Positions 8,139 through 18,031 of a stretch of 64,000 nucleotides of DNA are shown in pieces. Every line of letters starts with the position of its first letter. The first letter of the stretch is position 1. Under the pieces are notes generated by a model. That model made no database searches, was not told the origin of the DNA, and saw only the letters and a list, made by a program, of their open reading frames with translations. The stretch comes from Pararhodobacter zhoushanensis (GTDB taxonomy: Bacteria > Pseudomonadota > Alphaproteobacteria > Rhodobacterales > Rhodobacteraceae), in assembly GCF_025949695.1 (NCBI RefSeq), contig NZ_JAPDFL010000001.1, forward strand, positions 1,608,501 through 1,672,500, given 5' to 3'. A program made the position numbers and the translations under genes.

Positions 8139-9017
8139 TTACCCGCGCAACCGCCGCCAGATCCGCCCGTCGATCACCGCCAGTCCCAGCGCGATCAGCG
8201 CCATGCCCGCAACCTGACGGGCCAGCAATGTCTCGCCCAGAACCAACACGCCCAAAGCAATCGCACTGACCGGAATGAGGAAGGTCACCAGAAACGCATT
8301 CACCGCCCCGGCGCTGGCGATCAGGCCGAAGTAAAGCTGATAGGCCAAGGCCGTCGACAGCACCGCCAGCCCCACCAGCGCCGCCAGAACCGGCCAGCCG
8401 GGCATCGGCAGGGTCCACGGTTGATCCACCACCAGCACCACCGGCAGCAGCATCAGCGCCGCACAACTGACCTGCCCGAAAGCCGCGCTCAGTGGCGGCA
8501 TGCCGCGAAACCGCCGCCCCCAGACCCCGGCCAGCGCATAGCTCAGCGCAGCGCCCAGACAGGCCGCCTGCGCCAGCACGGTGCCCGAGCCCCAGGCCCC
8601 GCCCATCATCACCGCCACACCGGCAAACCCCGCCAGCACGCCCAGCGCCTTGGGCCAGCTCAACCGCTCGTCCCGCGTCGCCAGATGCGCGACGACCACG
8701 CCCCAGAGCGGAGTCGTGGCGTTCAGGATCGAGGCCAGCCCGCTGGAAATCTGCCCCTGCGCCACGACGAACAGGGTGAAGGGCACGACGTTGTTGAAAA
8801 ACCCCATCACCGCCAGCGCCGCCCAGACCCGCCAACCTTTGGGCCACGGCACCCGGATCAGCGGCAAGACCCCCGCCAGCACCAGCGCCGCCAGCCCCAC
8901 ACGTGCCAGCACGATGGTCAGTGGCGGCAGGACCGGCACGGTGACACCGACAAAGAAAAACGACCCGCCCCACAGGACGGACAGGACAATCAGCCGCAGC
9001 CAGTCGGGACCGGACAT
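8139..9017 (-). CDS. EamA/DMT-family transporter
   Basis: A 292-residue membrane protein with ten hydrophobic segments arranged as two EamA repeats (about residues 7-135 and 146-285). It carries the family feature NATTPLWGVVVAHL in the first repeat and FLVTFLIPVSAIALG in the second. Such proteins usually export amino acids or metabolites by proton antiport; the substrate is not predictable. It is a single gene in the minus direction, convergent with the symporter. Confidence 0.88.
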   Translation of the reverse strand: MSGPDWLRLIVLSVLWGGSFFFVGVTVPVLPPLTIVLARVGLAALVLAGVLPLIRVPWPKGWRVWAALAVMGFFNNVVPFTLFVVAQGQISSGLASILNATTPLWGVVVAHLATRDERLSWPKALGVLAGFAGVAVMMGGAWGSGTVLAQAACLGAALSYALAGVWGRRFRGMPPLSAAFGQVSCAALMLLPVVLVVDQPWTLPMPGWPVLAALVGLAVLSTALAYQLYFGLIASAGAVNAFLVTFLIPVSAIALGVLVLGETLLARQVAGMALIALGLAVIDGRIWRRLRG

Positions 9018-9109
9018 TCAAACCCCCAAAGGTGATCAGGGCGTCAGACTGCCCGCGTCCCTTGTGCGGGTTCCGGGCCGCTGCCCGCGACCCGGAACCT
9101 GCGCAAAGC

Positions 9110-9502
9110 TCAGTCGGCGCGCGTCCAGATCTGGTCGCGGCAGATGAACAGCACGCAGCCCGCCACGGTCAGCTGGCTGCCCGCCAGATCCATCCGGGCG
9201 CGGTAGGTCTGGTCGCGGTCGGGCGCATAGATCTGCCCATCGCGGTATTCGCCATTGCCGCGCGGCTCCATGTCCCAGACGATCTGGCGTCCGGCATTGG
9301 CCGAGGCAAAGGCCTCGCCGCTGGCATTGCGCGACTCGGTCAGCGTGCCGCACAGCCGGTCACCACACATCGAGATGGTGATGATGCCGGAATTGCCGTT
9401 GTCATCGGGTTGCGTGGCCCAGCGGCCCTCGGCCGGGTCGGCCAGCGCGGCGCTGCCGCAAAGGGTCAATGCGGCGGCCAAAGTGAGTGTCATGGTCTTC
9501 AT
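9110..9502 (-). CDS. DUF2147 periplasmic protein
   Basis: A 130-residue protein. The start at ATG 9502 gives a clean signal peptide (MKTMTLTLAAALTLCGSAALA, cut before DP) and has GAGGGA upstream. The mature part EGRWATQPDDNGNSGIITIS, the paired cysteines in MCGDRLCGTL and a C-terminal CVLFICRDQIWTR match DUF2147. These lipocalin-like secreted proteins have no established function. Possible disulfides are consistent with a periplasmic location. Confidence 0.8.
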   Translation of the reverse strand: MKTMTLTLAAALTLCGSAALADPAEGRWATQPDDNGNSGIITISMCGDRLCGTLTESRNASGEAFASANAGRQIVWDMEPRGNGEYRDGQIYAPDRDQTYRARMDLAGSQLTVAGCVLFICRDQIWTRAD

Positions 9503-9585
9503 GGTGAACGTCCCTCCCTCGTGCGCGAAATCATCGGGCCTGGCCCTGCGTCTGGCAAGAGCCGCGATAGCGCCCTGCCGCGCCG

Positions 9586-10008
9586 TCAGCTTGAGACCGC
9601 GCACATCGCCTCTTCGATCAGGTCCATGTCCGAGGCGGGGATCTCGAACAGCCCGTACCGGAACCGCGCGCCCCAGGTCGGACCGCCAAAGGACAGATGC
9701 GCCAGCAGGGGCCGGATCGGCGCATCGCGGGTCGCGTGCCAGTGCACGTCGCGGCGGAACGGCTGAAAATCGCCGCTCATCACCCCGACATAGGGCGCGC
9801 CCTCGGCCACCACCCCCAGCGCGGTGAAGGCCTGAACCGGCGCCCCGGCGCGGATCTGTTCATGCGGCGAATAATAGACCACGCGGTCGCCCGGGGTCAG
9901 GCGGCGCAGCGGCGCCGCCTTCCCGTGGTTGACCTGCATGAACCCGCCCGCGCGCCCGATCCGGACATGGTCGGCCGAGGCGACGGCGATCCAGCAGCGC
10001 GCGCTCAT
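9586..10008 (-). CDS. EVE domain-containing protein
   Basis: A 140-residue single-domain protein. The N-terminus [18 protein letters not shown] and the middle [16 protein letters not shown] fit EVE domains (PF01878, PUA-like fold). These are thought to bind modified nucleotides in nucleic acids. It overlaps the preceding glyoxalase-like gene by four bases (ATGA, 10005-10008), so the two are co-translated. No restriction or defence genes are adjacent, so a housekeeping role is as likely as a defence role. Confidence 0.82.
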   Translation of the reverse strand: MSARCWIAVASADHVRIGRAGGFMQVNHGKAAPLRRLTPGDRVVYYSPHEQIRAGAPVQAFTALGVVAEGAPYVGVMSGDFQPFRRDVHWHATRDAPIRPLLAHLSFGGPTWGARFRYGLFEIPASDMDLIEEAMCAVSS

Positions 10009-10379
10009 CGCGGGCTCGGGACATAGGGGCGCAGGCGGTGGCCATCGGGATCGGCAGCGGTGAAGTTCAGACCAAAGTCGAGCTGGGTGACGGGCTGCAG
10101 GATGGTGACGCCCTCGGCCTTGAGCCGGTCGTGCAGCGCCTGCAGCGCACCGGCATCGGGCAGCGTCACCGCCAGCTCGGACGAGGCCGGGGTGACAGCG
10201 TCCGCCGCCGGGGTGACTTCACGGGTCCGCCACAGCCCCAGCTGGACGCCGTTGCCCAGAACCAGCAGCGCGAAATCGGGCGCGTCATGGATCACCGGCG
10301 CGCCCAGTGCCCCGGCATAGAAACGGGCGCTGGCCGATGGGTTGCTGACATAAAGGATGAACATTGAGCTGCGTTGCAT
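10005..10379 (-). CDS. VOC/glyoxalase-family protein
   Basis: A 124-residue vicinal-oxygen-chelate protein. It begins [21 protein letters not shown], the usual first beta-alpha unit, and ends with [15 protein letters not shown], the last metal-ligand strand of PhnB/bleomycin-resistance-like members. ATG 10379 is preferred over a longer open frame because TGGAGA precedes it and the fold starts there. The function may be binding or conversion of a small electrophile. It is coupled to the EVE gene downstream. Confidence 0.8.
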   Translation of the reverse strand: MQRSSMFILYVSNPSASARFYAGALGAPVIHDAPDFALLVLGNGVQLGLWRTREVTPAADAVTPASSELAVTLPDAGALQALHDRLKAEGVTILQPVTQLDFGLNFTAADPDGHRLRPYVPSPR

Positions 10380-10425
10380 GGGGTATCTCCAGGGTTTCGA
10401 TGACCCCTTGTCGCGCAGGCCAGTG

Positions 10426-11130
10426 TCAAACCATGTCAGCATCCCCCGCCAGCCGCACCTTTTCCGCATCACGCCAGTCGCGCAGCAGCCGCAAGCGGCG
10501 CACCGGATAGCGCTGGTCGCTGACGGTGCAGGCGGCGATGCGGTCATTGCGGAAATGGCGCACGGACTGGCGCAGCTCGCACCAGGCAACGATGACCTGA
10601 GTTGTGTCGAAGAACCCCATGGCAAAAGGCCAGATCACGCGCTGGCTTTGCGTGTCGGCCTTGTCGCGGTAGAGGATCTCGGCCTTGCGCTCGTCCCGGA
10701 TCGCACCGCGCAGCGCGGGCATGAAGGGGGCCGATACACTCGGCGCGCGCGGCACCAGCAAGGGCGAGGTGTCGACGAAGAGCCGCAGATCCTCGGGCAG
10801 CACCGCACCGATGCGCGCCAGAGCCTCGCTCGCCGCCCCGGCCAGTGCCGGGTCGCCGCGCCCGGCAACCAGCCGCGCGCCCAGCACCAGCGCTTCCAGC
10901 TCATCGCGCGAGAACATCAGCGGCGGCAGCAGGAAACCGGGGCGCAGGACATAACCGACCCCGGCCTCGCCCTCGATCACCGCGCCCTGTGCCCGCAAGG
11001 CGTCGATATCGCGGTAGACGGTGCGCAGCGAGGTGCCGGTTTCCTCGGCGATGCGCGTTGCCGCCAGCGGACGGCGATGGCGGCGCAGGATCTGCAGCAC
11101 GGCAAGGAGGCGTTCAGAGCGGGTGGTCAT
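10426..11130 (-). CDS. YafY-type HTH-WYL transcriptional regulator
   Basis: A 234-residue regulator. The N-terminal winged helix-turn-helix (residues about 5-60, RLLAVLQILRRHRRPLAATR, TSLRTVYRDIDALRAQG) is followed by a WYL-type ligand-binding domain (YRDKADTQSQRVIWPFAMGF). ATG 11130 was chosen; 12 further in-frame codons upstream look non-coding. It lies 46 bp upstream of the VOC-EVE pair on the same strand and could control it. Confidence 0.86.
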   Translation of the reverse strand: MTTRSERLLAVLQILRRHRRPLAATRIAEETGTSLRTVYRDIDALRAQGAVIEGEAGVGYVLRPGFLLPPLMFSRDELEALVLGARLVAGRGDPALAGAASEALARIGAVLPEDLRLFVDTSPLLVPRAPSVSAPFMPALRGAIRDERKAEILYRDKADTQSQRVIWPFAMGFFDTTQVIVAWCELRQSVRHFRNDRIAACTVSDQRYPVRRLRLLRDWRDAEKVRLAGDADMV

Positions 11131-11190
11131 GGCGCGCAGGATCGCGCAGGCGGCGGGCGACCACAAGCGGTAGAGCAGGGGGCCTTCCGC

Positions 11191-11240
11191 CCCCCTCTTC
11201 GGCTGACGCCGAATTCACCCCCGAGGATATTTAGGGACAG
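11191..11240 (-). repeat. 50-bp intergenic repeat, copy C
   Basis: The reverse complement is identical to 5319-5368 at every position, including the TTCGGC/GCCGAA hairpin. In minus-strand orientation the core CTGTCCCTAAATATCC starts 12 bases after the stop codon of the AraC-family gene, a placement like that of copy B behind the symporter. Confidence 0.9.
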
Positions 11241-11252
11241 ATGATCGGGCGC

Positions 11253-12149
11253 TCAGGCGGTGTCTTCGAGGCGTCGACGAAAGGCGCGCGGCGAGAGGCC
11301 GGTGGCACGGGTGAAGACGCGGGTGAAATAGGCCGGGTCTTCGTATCCCAGCGCGTAGGCGATGCGCGATACGGGCAAGTTCGTGTACACGAGGTTGCGG
11401 CGGGCCTCGCGGATCAGGCGATCCTCGATCAGGACCGAGGCCGGGCGGCCGGTGGCCGCGCGGGTGACGCGCGACAGGTGGGCGGCGCTGACGGACAGCG
11501 CCTTGGCATAGTCGGCCACGCCCCAGTGCCGCAGATACTGCGCGTCGATCAGCGATTCGAACCGGGCGAGCAATGCCGGGCTGGCGTTGGGACCGGCCAC
11601 CGTGCCCCGCTGAGCCAGCGCGCGGGCGGTCTGGCCCAGCAGCAACCCCGCCAGCGACCGCAGGATCTGCGCGCGGGCAAAATCGCGCCCGTCATAGGCG
11701 CTGAAGATCGCGGCCATGGTGGGGGGGATGTCGGCCTGAACCGTCAGGATCGCCGGTTTTGCGAGGATTTCACGCAGGCCTTCGCCGGTTTGCAGGCTCT
11801 GGTCCAGCATCTCGGCGGCGAAGGTGACGACAAAGCCATGGGTTTCGGGTGTAAAGGAAAACCCGTGCACCACGCCGACCGGCACATTGACCAGCGAGCC
11901 GGGCGGCAGCGCGTGGCGCTGGCCATCCAGCGTGGCCGTGCCGCCACCGCTTTGCAACAACAGCAACTGGTGCAGGCGGGCATGGCGGTGCACGCTGAGT
12001 TCCCAGTCGTGCAGGCGCGAGCGGATGCCGATGGTTTCGCAATGCACCACGTCGGGCAGGTCGTCGGCCTCGCCAAAGAGGTTGAAGTTGGGGATCGGGG
12101 GGCAGGGGCGCGGGTCATGCGCGATTTGTACAAGTTTTGGCTCGCCCAA
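11253..12149 (-). CDS. pobR: AraC-family regulator, probable PobR
   Basis: A 298-residue protein with an N-terminal cupin-like sensing domain (HRHARLHQLLLLQSGGG and PPGSLVNVPVGVVHGF) and a C-terminal AraC double helix-turn-helix (about residues 195-295; YAKALSVSAAHLSRVTR, VSRIAYALGYEDPAYFTRVF). It is divergent from pobA with 82 bp between them, the classic arrangement of the 4-hydroxybenzoate-responsive activator. The first usable codon in frame is TTG at 12149, since a stop lies three codons upstream; a TTG start is unusual and should be checked. Confidence 0.85.
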   Translation of the reverse strand: MGEPKLVQIAHDPRPCPPIPNFNLFGEADDLPDVVHCETIGIRSRLHDWELSVHRHARLHQLLLLQSGGGTATLDGQRHALPPGSLVNVPVGVVHGFSFTPETHGFVVTFAAEMLDQSLQTGEGLREILAKPAILTVQADIPPTMAAIFSAYDGRDFARAQILRSLAGLLLGQTARALAQRGTVAGPNASPALLARFESLIDAQYLRHWGVADYAKALSVSAAHLSRVTRAATGRPASVLIEDRLIREARRNLVYTNLPVSRIAYALGYEDPAYFTRVFTRATGLSPRAFRRRLEDTA

Positions 12150-12183
12150 GCCATTTCAAATATCGCGCATGTGCCTAATCTGA

Positions 12184-13407
<1,224 letters not shown>

Positions 13408-13473
13408 GGGATGTCCCACGATGGGACAGACCTGCGGTTCGTGAGATAACAACGGCTTGACCCGTCGCATTAA

Positions 13474-13509
13474 CCCGGCCTTAGGCTTTGTCCCAAGGCC
13501 GGGTTTCTT
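13474..13509 (+). terminator. rho-independent terminator after pobA
   Basis: A 9-bp stem CCCGGCCTT (13474-13482) / AAGGCCGGG (13495-13503) with a 12-nt loop, followed by TTTCTT. It lies between the convergent pobA and TRAP permease genes. Confidence 0.75.
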
Positions 13510-13513
13510 GCGC

Positions 13514-15430
13514 CTACGCCGGTTTGCGGGTCTGGCGGAAGATCAGCACGCCGACCAGCGCCAGCCCGACAAGGCGGGCGGCGATGATCTGCGGTTCGCT
13601 GTCCGTGACCGGACTGGGCCAGATGACCAGCGCCGAGCCGACAGCCAGCCCCAGCCGCTCGACCCCCGACAGCGTCGCCAGAAACCAGCCGCCAAAAGCC
13701 AGCGTCAAACCGCTGACGCCGACGGCGGCCATAGCGGCAGAGAGGGTGATCTCGGTCGCGGTGCCGACCATCAACAGGCCCGGCATGGTGGCAAAGAGGA
13801 AGGGCACCAGCAGTTTCACAAAGCCCAGACGCACGGCTTCCACGGCGGTCTTGTTGGCATCCCCGCCCGAGATCGACGCCGCCGCATAGGCGGCCAGCGC
13901 GACCGGCGGCGTGATCGCGGAGACCAGCCCGTAATAGAAGATGAACATATGGGCGACTATGGGCTCCATCCCCATGCGGGTCAGCGCGGGGGCGACCAGC
14001 ACGGCGAGCAACAAATACGCCGCCGAGGTCGGCAGGCCCATGCCCAGAAAGAACGACACCAAGGCGGTGAGCGCCAGCAGGCCAAACAGGCTGCCCCCGG
14101 CGACATCGACGATCAGGCCCGAGAGCATCAGCGCCAACCCGGTCAGGTTGAGCACGCCGATCACCACCCCGGCGGCGGCAACGGCAACGACGATGGGCAG
14201 CGTGGCCATCAGCGTGTCACGGCAGACGAGGGCGAGGGCGACGAGGCCGACCCGCGTCTCGGCCCGCCACGGCGAGATCACCAGCGCGACGACCATGCAC
14301 ATCACGGCGGCGCGGGTGGGGGTGTAGCCCATCGCCAGAAACCCGATCAGGCCCAGCAGCGGCAGCAGCAGATAGCCGCGCCGGATCAGCACGTCCTTGA
14401 GCAGATGCAGACCGGCGGAGGTGTCGCGCGCAAGGTTCAGACGGCCTGCTTCCAGCCAGACGGCGATCATCAGCGCCAGCACATAGAGCAGACCGGGGAT
14501 CAGCGCGGCCAGCGCGATGGTGGCATAGGGAACGCCGATGATCTCGGCCATCAGGAAGGCGGCAGCGCCCATCACCGGGGGCAGGATCTGCCCGGCGGAT
14601 GACGCCGCAGCCTCGATCGCGCCGGCCAGATTGGCCGAATAGCCTGCGCGTTTCATGAGCGGGATGGTGAAGGTGCCGGTGGTCACCACATTGGCCACAG
14701 CCGAGCCGTTGATCGTGCCCAGCATGGTCGAGGACAGCGCCGCCGTCAGGCCCGGCCCGCCGCGCATCCGCCCGGTGAGGCCGCGCGCGAGATCGACGAA
14801 AACCTCGCCGGTGCCGATCTTCATCAGCAGATTGCCGAGCAGGGCGAAGAGGAAGATATACTGCACGGCCACGCCCATCGGGACGCCGTAAATGCCTTCG
14901 GTCGAGAGCATCAGCATCGAGGCAAGGCGGCGCAGGGTATAGCCGCGATGGCCGTATTCGCCGGGGATCAGGTGGCCCAGCATGGCATAGCCGACAGCCA
15001 GCACGACCAGAACCAGCAGCGCCCAGCCGACGCTGCGAATGACCAGAAGGACCAGCGCGGCCATCAGCCCGGCGAAGATCCACATATCAATGGATTGCGC
15101 CATGCCGCCGCGCATGACGATGGCCATGTAGCTGTCCTGGATATGCAGGCCCGGCAGCAAGGCCAGCGGCGCCAACGCGTAGCTGAGGGCGCGCAGCCAG
15201 AGCCATTTGCTTTTGAGCCCCACCACCAGCAGGCCCCCCGCCGCGATCAGCGAGAAGAACATCGCCCGCAGAACGAGCGCGGTGATCAGGCCGAAATACG
15301 CGCCGTAAATCACCAGTGTCGTGGCCGCCACCGCAAGGGTGGCGACCATGAGAGAGATCAGCGTGGTCTCGGCGGTCGAGCGGTGTGGCGCTTCAAGTCT
15401 GAGCGCCGAGATCCAGTCGTTGATCATCAT
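13514..15430 (-). CDS. TRAP transporter fused permease (DctQM-type, TAXI class)
   Basis: A 638-residue membrane protein in which the small (about residues 20-150) and large (about 150-560) TRAP permease subunits are fused. The large part has the family features TMLGTINGSAVANVVTTGTF, GQILPPVMGAAAFLMAEI and GMGLPTSAAYLLLAVLVAPAL. It uses the ion gradient to import an organic acid delivered by the TAXI binding protein encoded 10 bp upstream. It is convergent with pobA, and a monocarboxylate or aromatic acid is a reasonable but unproven substrate. Confidence 0.9.
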   Translation of the reverse strand: MMINDWISALRLEAPHRSTAETTLISLMVATLAVAATTLVIYGAYFGLITALVLRAMFFSLIAAGGLLVVGLKSKWLWLRALSYALAPLALLPGLHIQDSYMAIVMRGGMAQSIDMWIFAGLMAALVLLVIRSVGWALLVLVVLAVGYAMLGHLIPGEYGHRGYTLRRLASMLMLSTEGIYGVPMGVAVQYIFLFALLGNLLMKIGTGEVFVDLARGLTGRMRGGPGLTAALSSTMLGTINGSAVANVVTTGTFTIPLMKRAGYSANLAGAIEAAASSAGQILPPVMGAAAFLMAEIIGVPYATIALAALIPGLLYVLALMIAVWLEAGRLNLARDTSAGLHLLKDVLIRRGYLLLPLLGLIGFLAMGYTPTRAAVMCMVVALVISPWRAETRVGLVALALVCRDTLMATLPIVVAVAAAGVVIGVLNLTGLALMLSGLIVDVAGGSLFGLLALTALVSFFLGMGLPTSAAYLLLAVLVAPALTRMGMEPIVAHMFIFYYGLVSAITPPVALAAYAAASISGGDANKTAVEAVRLGFVKLLVPFLFATMPGLLMVGTATEITLSAAMAAVGVSGLTLAFGGWFLATLSGVERLGLAVGSALVIWPSPVTDSEPQIIAARLVGLALVGVLIFRQTRKPA

Positions 15431-15440
15431 TCCGTTCCGT

Positions 15441-16367
15441 TTACTGGGCGTCGAAATAAGCAGCCGCGCCCGGGTGCATCGGGATCGGCACGTTCAGCGC
15501 GTCGGTGTTGTTGATCCGGCGGGCGATGCCGTGGACCTGGATCAGCTGGTCGAGGTGATCGAAGATGGCGGCGGTCATGCCCTCAACCAGCGCCGGGTCG
15601 GCGTCGGTGCGGGTGAAGATCGTCGCCGGGTCGTTGATCACGGTGATGTCCTGCGTCACATCCGGGTAGGTGCCGGCAGGGATGTCGTAAAGCTGGTAGA
15701 AAGGGAACTCTTCGAGCATGCCCGCAACGGTGGCGGCATCGACGCTGAGCAGCACCATATCGGCGCGCGCATCAAGGTCGATCAGCGCCGCGACCGGCGC
15801 ACCGGCCAGCACGACAGCCGCATCCACGGTGCCATTGGTCAGCGCATCGACGCCCTCGCTGTAGGACAGGAACTGTGCATTGTTGGCATCAAAGACGCCG
15901 TAGGCTTCGAGCAGGCGCATGGCCAGAACGGCTGCGTTCGACCCCGGAGGGCCCATGCTGACCGGGTGCCCGGCGAGATCCGAAAGCGAGGTGATGCCGG
16001 TCTGCGCCGTGGTCGCGATCTGCAGCACGGCGGGGTAGAGATACGCCATCGAGGCGACATCCTGCGGATCGCCCTCGAACGCGCCGATGCCGTTGGCGGC
16101 CTCGTACAGCGTCGAGGACGACGAGAAGCCCATCTCCATCTCACCAGCGGCGGTGCGGCGGATGTTCTCGACCGAAGCGCCGGTGACTTCGGCGCGGGCG
16201 GTGGTGTCGGGCATGTGCTCGGTGATCAGGTCTGCCATGCCGGCGCCCAGCACGTAGAACAGCCCGCCGGTGCCGCCGGTGCCGATGGAGACGCGTTGCT
16301 GCGCCGTGGCGGGGACGGCGAGCGCGGTCGCCAGTGCCGCAAGGGCGAGAGTTTTGGTGAAATTCAT
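15441..16367 (-). CDS. TAXI-family TRAP solute-binding protein
   Basis: A 308-residue periplasmic protein. It has a signal peptide of about 22 residues (ALAALATALAVPATAQ) and the TAXI start RVSIGTGGTGGLFYVLGAG. The rest follows the family (DLITEHMPDTTARAEVTGAS, GMLEEFPFYQLYDIPAGTYP). GGAGGACACC lies upstream of ATG 16367. It is the first gene of a two-gene unit with the fused permease. Confidence 0.92.
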   Translation of the reverse strand: MNFTKTLALAALATALAVPATAQQRVSIGTGGTGGLFYVLGAGMADLITEHMPDTTARAEVTGASVENIRRTAAGEMEMGFSSSSTLYEAANGIGAFEGDPQDVASMAYLYPAVLQIATTAQTGITSLSDLAGHPVSMGPPGSNAAVLAMRLLEAYGVFDANNAQFLSYSEGVDALTNGTVDAAVVLAGAPVAALIDLDARADMVLLSVDAATVAGMLEEFPFYQLYDIPAGTYPDVTQDITVINDPATIFTRTDADPALVEGMTAAIFDHLDQLIQVHGIARRINNTDALNVPIPMHPGAAAYFDAQ

Positions 16368-16504
16368 GGTGTCCTCCCTGGGGTTGCAGAGCGTTCGGCT
16401 TGCGGGCCGGTGGGGCTCGGCGTGTCGGGCGAGTTAGTCGGAAATCGTTGCGCTTGTCCAGTTTCCCACGACATATGGGGGCCATAAGCGCAAGGGAGCG
16501 GGCC

Positions 16505-17155
16505 ATGTTCAAGACAGTGACGGCAACGGACGGGCACAGCTTTGCGTGCTGGATGGAACCGGCGCAGGGGGTGCGGCGGGGCGGGCTGGTGATCTTGCAG
16601 GAGATCTTTGGCGTTACCGATCAGCTCAAGGGCGTCGCGCGGCAGTATGCGGCGCAGGGGATCGAGGTGGCGATTCCGGCGTTGTTCGACCGGCAGGAGC
16701 GCGACGCGGTGATTCCGTTCGATCAGGGCGCGCGCGGGCGCGCGCTGATGCTGGCCTCGGATCTGGAAGCGACGATGCGCGATGTGGCGGCGGCGGTGGC
16801 GGCGCTGGGCGGTCCGGTGGCGGTGATGGGGTTTTGCTGGGGCGGCGGGTTGGCGCTGCGGGCGGCGCAGGTGCTGGATATTGCCTGCGGCGTGTCCTTC
16901 TATGGCACAAGCCTGCCGCGGTATCTGGACAAACCGCTGGTCAAGCCGATGCAGGGGCATTTCGGCCTGAGCGACGACCACACCCCGCCCGAGGTGCTGG
17001 CGCAGGTGCGGGCGGCGATGCCGGGGTTCGGGATGCATCTGTATGAGGCCGGTCACGCCTTTGCCAATGACGCGCGGCCAGCCTCGTATGTCGCCGGGGC
17101 GGCGGAGCTGGCGCATGAGCGGACGGCGGCGTTTCTGGCGCAGCATCTGGGCTGA
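16505..17155 (+). CDS. dienelactone hydrolase family protein
   Basis: A 216-residue alpha/beta hydrolase. The nucleophile is Cys111 in GFCWGGG, with acid Asp157 or Asp158 in GLSDDHTP and His184 in EAGHAFAN, the Cys-Asp-His triad of dienelactone hydrolases. ATG 16505 has AAGGGA upstream; the longer frame (35 codons more) has no homology. Dienelactone hydrolases act in chloroaromatic ring-fission pathways, but many relatives are general carboxylesterases, so the substrate is open. The stop codon abuts the stop of the convergent TSUP gene. Confidence 0.88.
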   Translation: MFKTVTATDGHSFACWMEPAQGVRRGGLVILQEIFGVTDQLKGVARQYAAQGIEVAIPALFDRQERDAVIPFDQGARGRALMLASDLEATMRDVAAAVAALGGPVAVMGFCWGGGLALRAAQVLDIACGVSFYGTSLPRYLDKPLVKPMQGHFGLSDDHTPPEVLAQVRAAMPGFGMHLYEAGHAFANDARPASYVAGAAELAHERTAAFLAQHLG

Positions 17156-17911
17156 TCAGAGCAGGGGCTCGATCCCCGACCAGATCAGCTGCAGCGCCAG
17201 CAGGAACAGGATGATGTCCAGCGCCTGTTTGAAGCGGGCATCGGTCAGGCGGTTGAGCACCCGCTTGCCGGTCCAGGTTCCGGCCAGCCCGCACAGGATC
17301 AGGGCAGCGATGAGCGGGGCCCAGACGGCATAGGCGAAGCCGAGCACGCCGAAGGCCACCGATTTGAGCAGGTGTTGCAGCGTCAGCAGCGATGCAGCGG
17401 TCGCCACATGGCTGTGGCGATCCATGTCGAGCGATTTGACGTAGGTGTTCACGAAGGGGCCTGAGGCGCCAAAGACCATCGACAGGATGCTGGTGACGGT
17501 GCCGGTCACCAGCGGCCAGTCGCGCATCCATGCCGGGGGCCTGGCCAGCACCGTCCAGATCAGGAACAGCCCGACGCCGATCAGCACGACAGAGGGCGGG
17601 ATGGAGATCACAAGGGACGCGCCGATGGCGATGCCAAGGATGATCCCGGCGCCGAAGCCCCAGACCGCGCTCCAGCGGATGTAGCGGGCCATCATCGCCG
17701 TGCGCCCTGCGTTCGAGCCGAATTGCACCACGCCATGCACCGGCACCAGAGCCAGTGGCGGCAGCAGCGAGGCCATGACCGCCAGCATCAACCCTCCGCC
17801 GCCGATGCCGAGAGAGATGGTGATGAAGCTGGCGATAAAGCTCGTCGCCATGAGCGCGAGCGCGACGGCGAGCGTGACATCGGGCGGCAGGTAGGGGGCG
17901 ATCAGGTCCAT
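17156..17911 (-). CDS. TSUP (TauE/SafE) family membrane permease
   Basis: A 251-residue membrane protein with about eight hydrophobic segments. The repeated family pattern appears as SFIASFITISLGIGGGGLMLAVMA and, in the second half, SILSMVFGASGPFVNTYVKS. TSUP proteins export or import sulfite, sulfoacetate or related organic anions. No sulfur-metabolism genes are adjacent, so the substrate is unknown. The stop abuts that of the dienelactone hydrolase. Confidence 0.85.
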   Translation of the reverse strand: MDLIAPYLPPDVTLAVALALMATSFIASFITISLGIGGGGLMLAVMASLLPPLALVPVHGVVQFGSNAGRTAMMARYIRWSAVWGFGAGIILGIAIGASLVISIPPSVVLIGVGLFLIWTVLARPPAWMRDWPLVTGTVTSILSMVFGASGPFVNTYVKSLDMDRHSHVATAASLLTLQHLLKSVAFGVLGFAYAVWAPLIAALILCGLAGTWTGKRVLNRLTDARFKQALDIILFLLALQLIWSGIEPLL

Positions 17912-18031
17912 CGCGGGGATCCGGTTGGCAAAAGATCAGACATTGGGCGCGTTGCAAAATCAGGTTGGTTTTGTGGCAGGTTTCGGACCACTCACCCGGT
18001 CAAGCCGGTCAGGAATGTTGGATAACTGCGA

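Noticed and set aside
9586..10008. EVE-domain protein as part of a defence system
   Set aside because: Its neighbours are a glyoxalase-like protein, a DUF2147 protein and a WYL regulator. No methyltransferase, nuclease or helicase gene is nearby.
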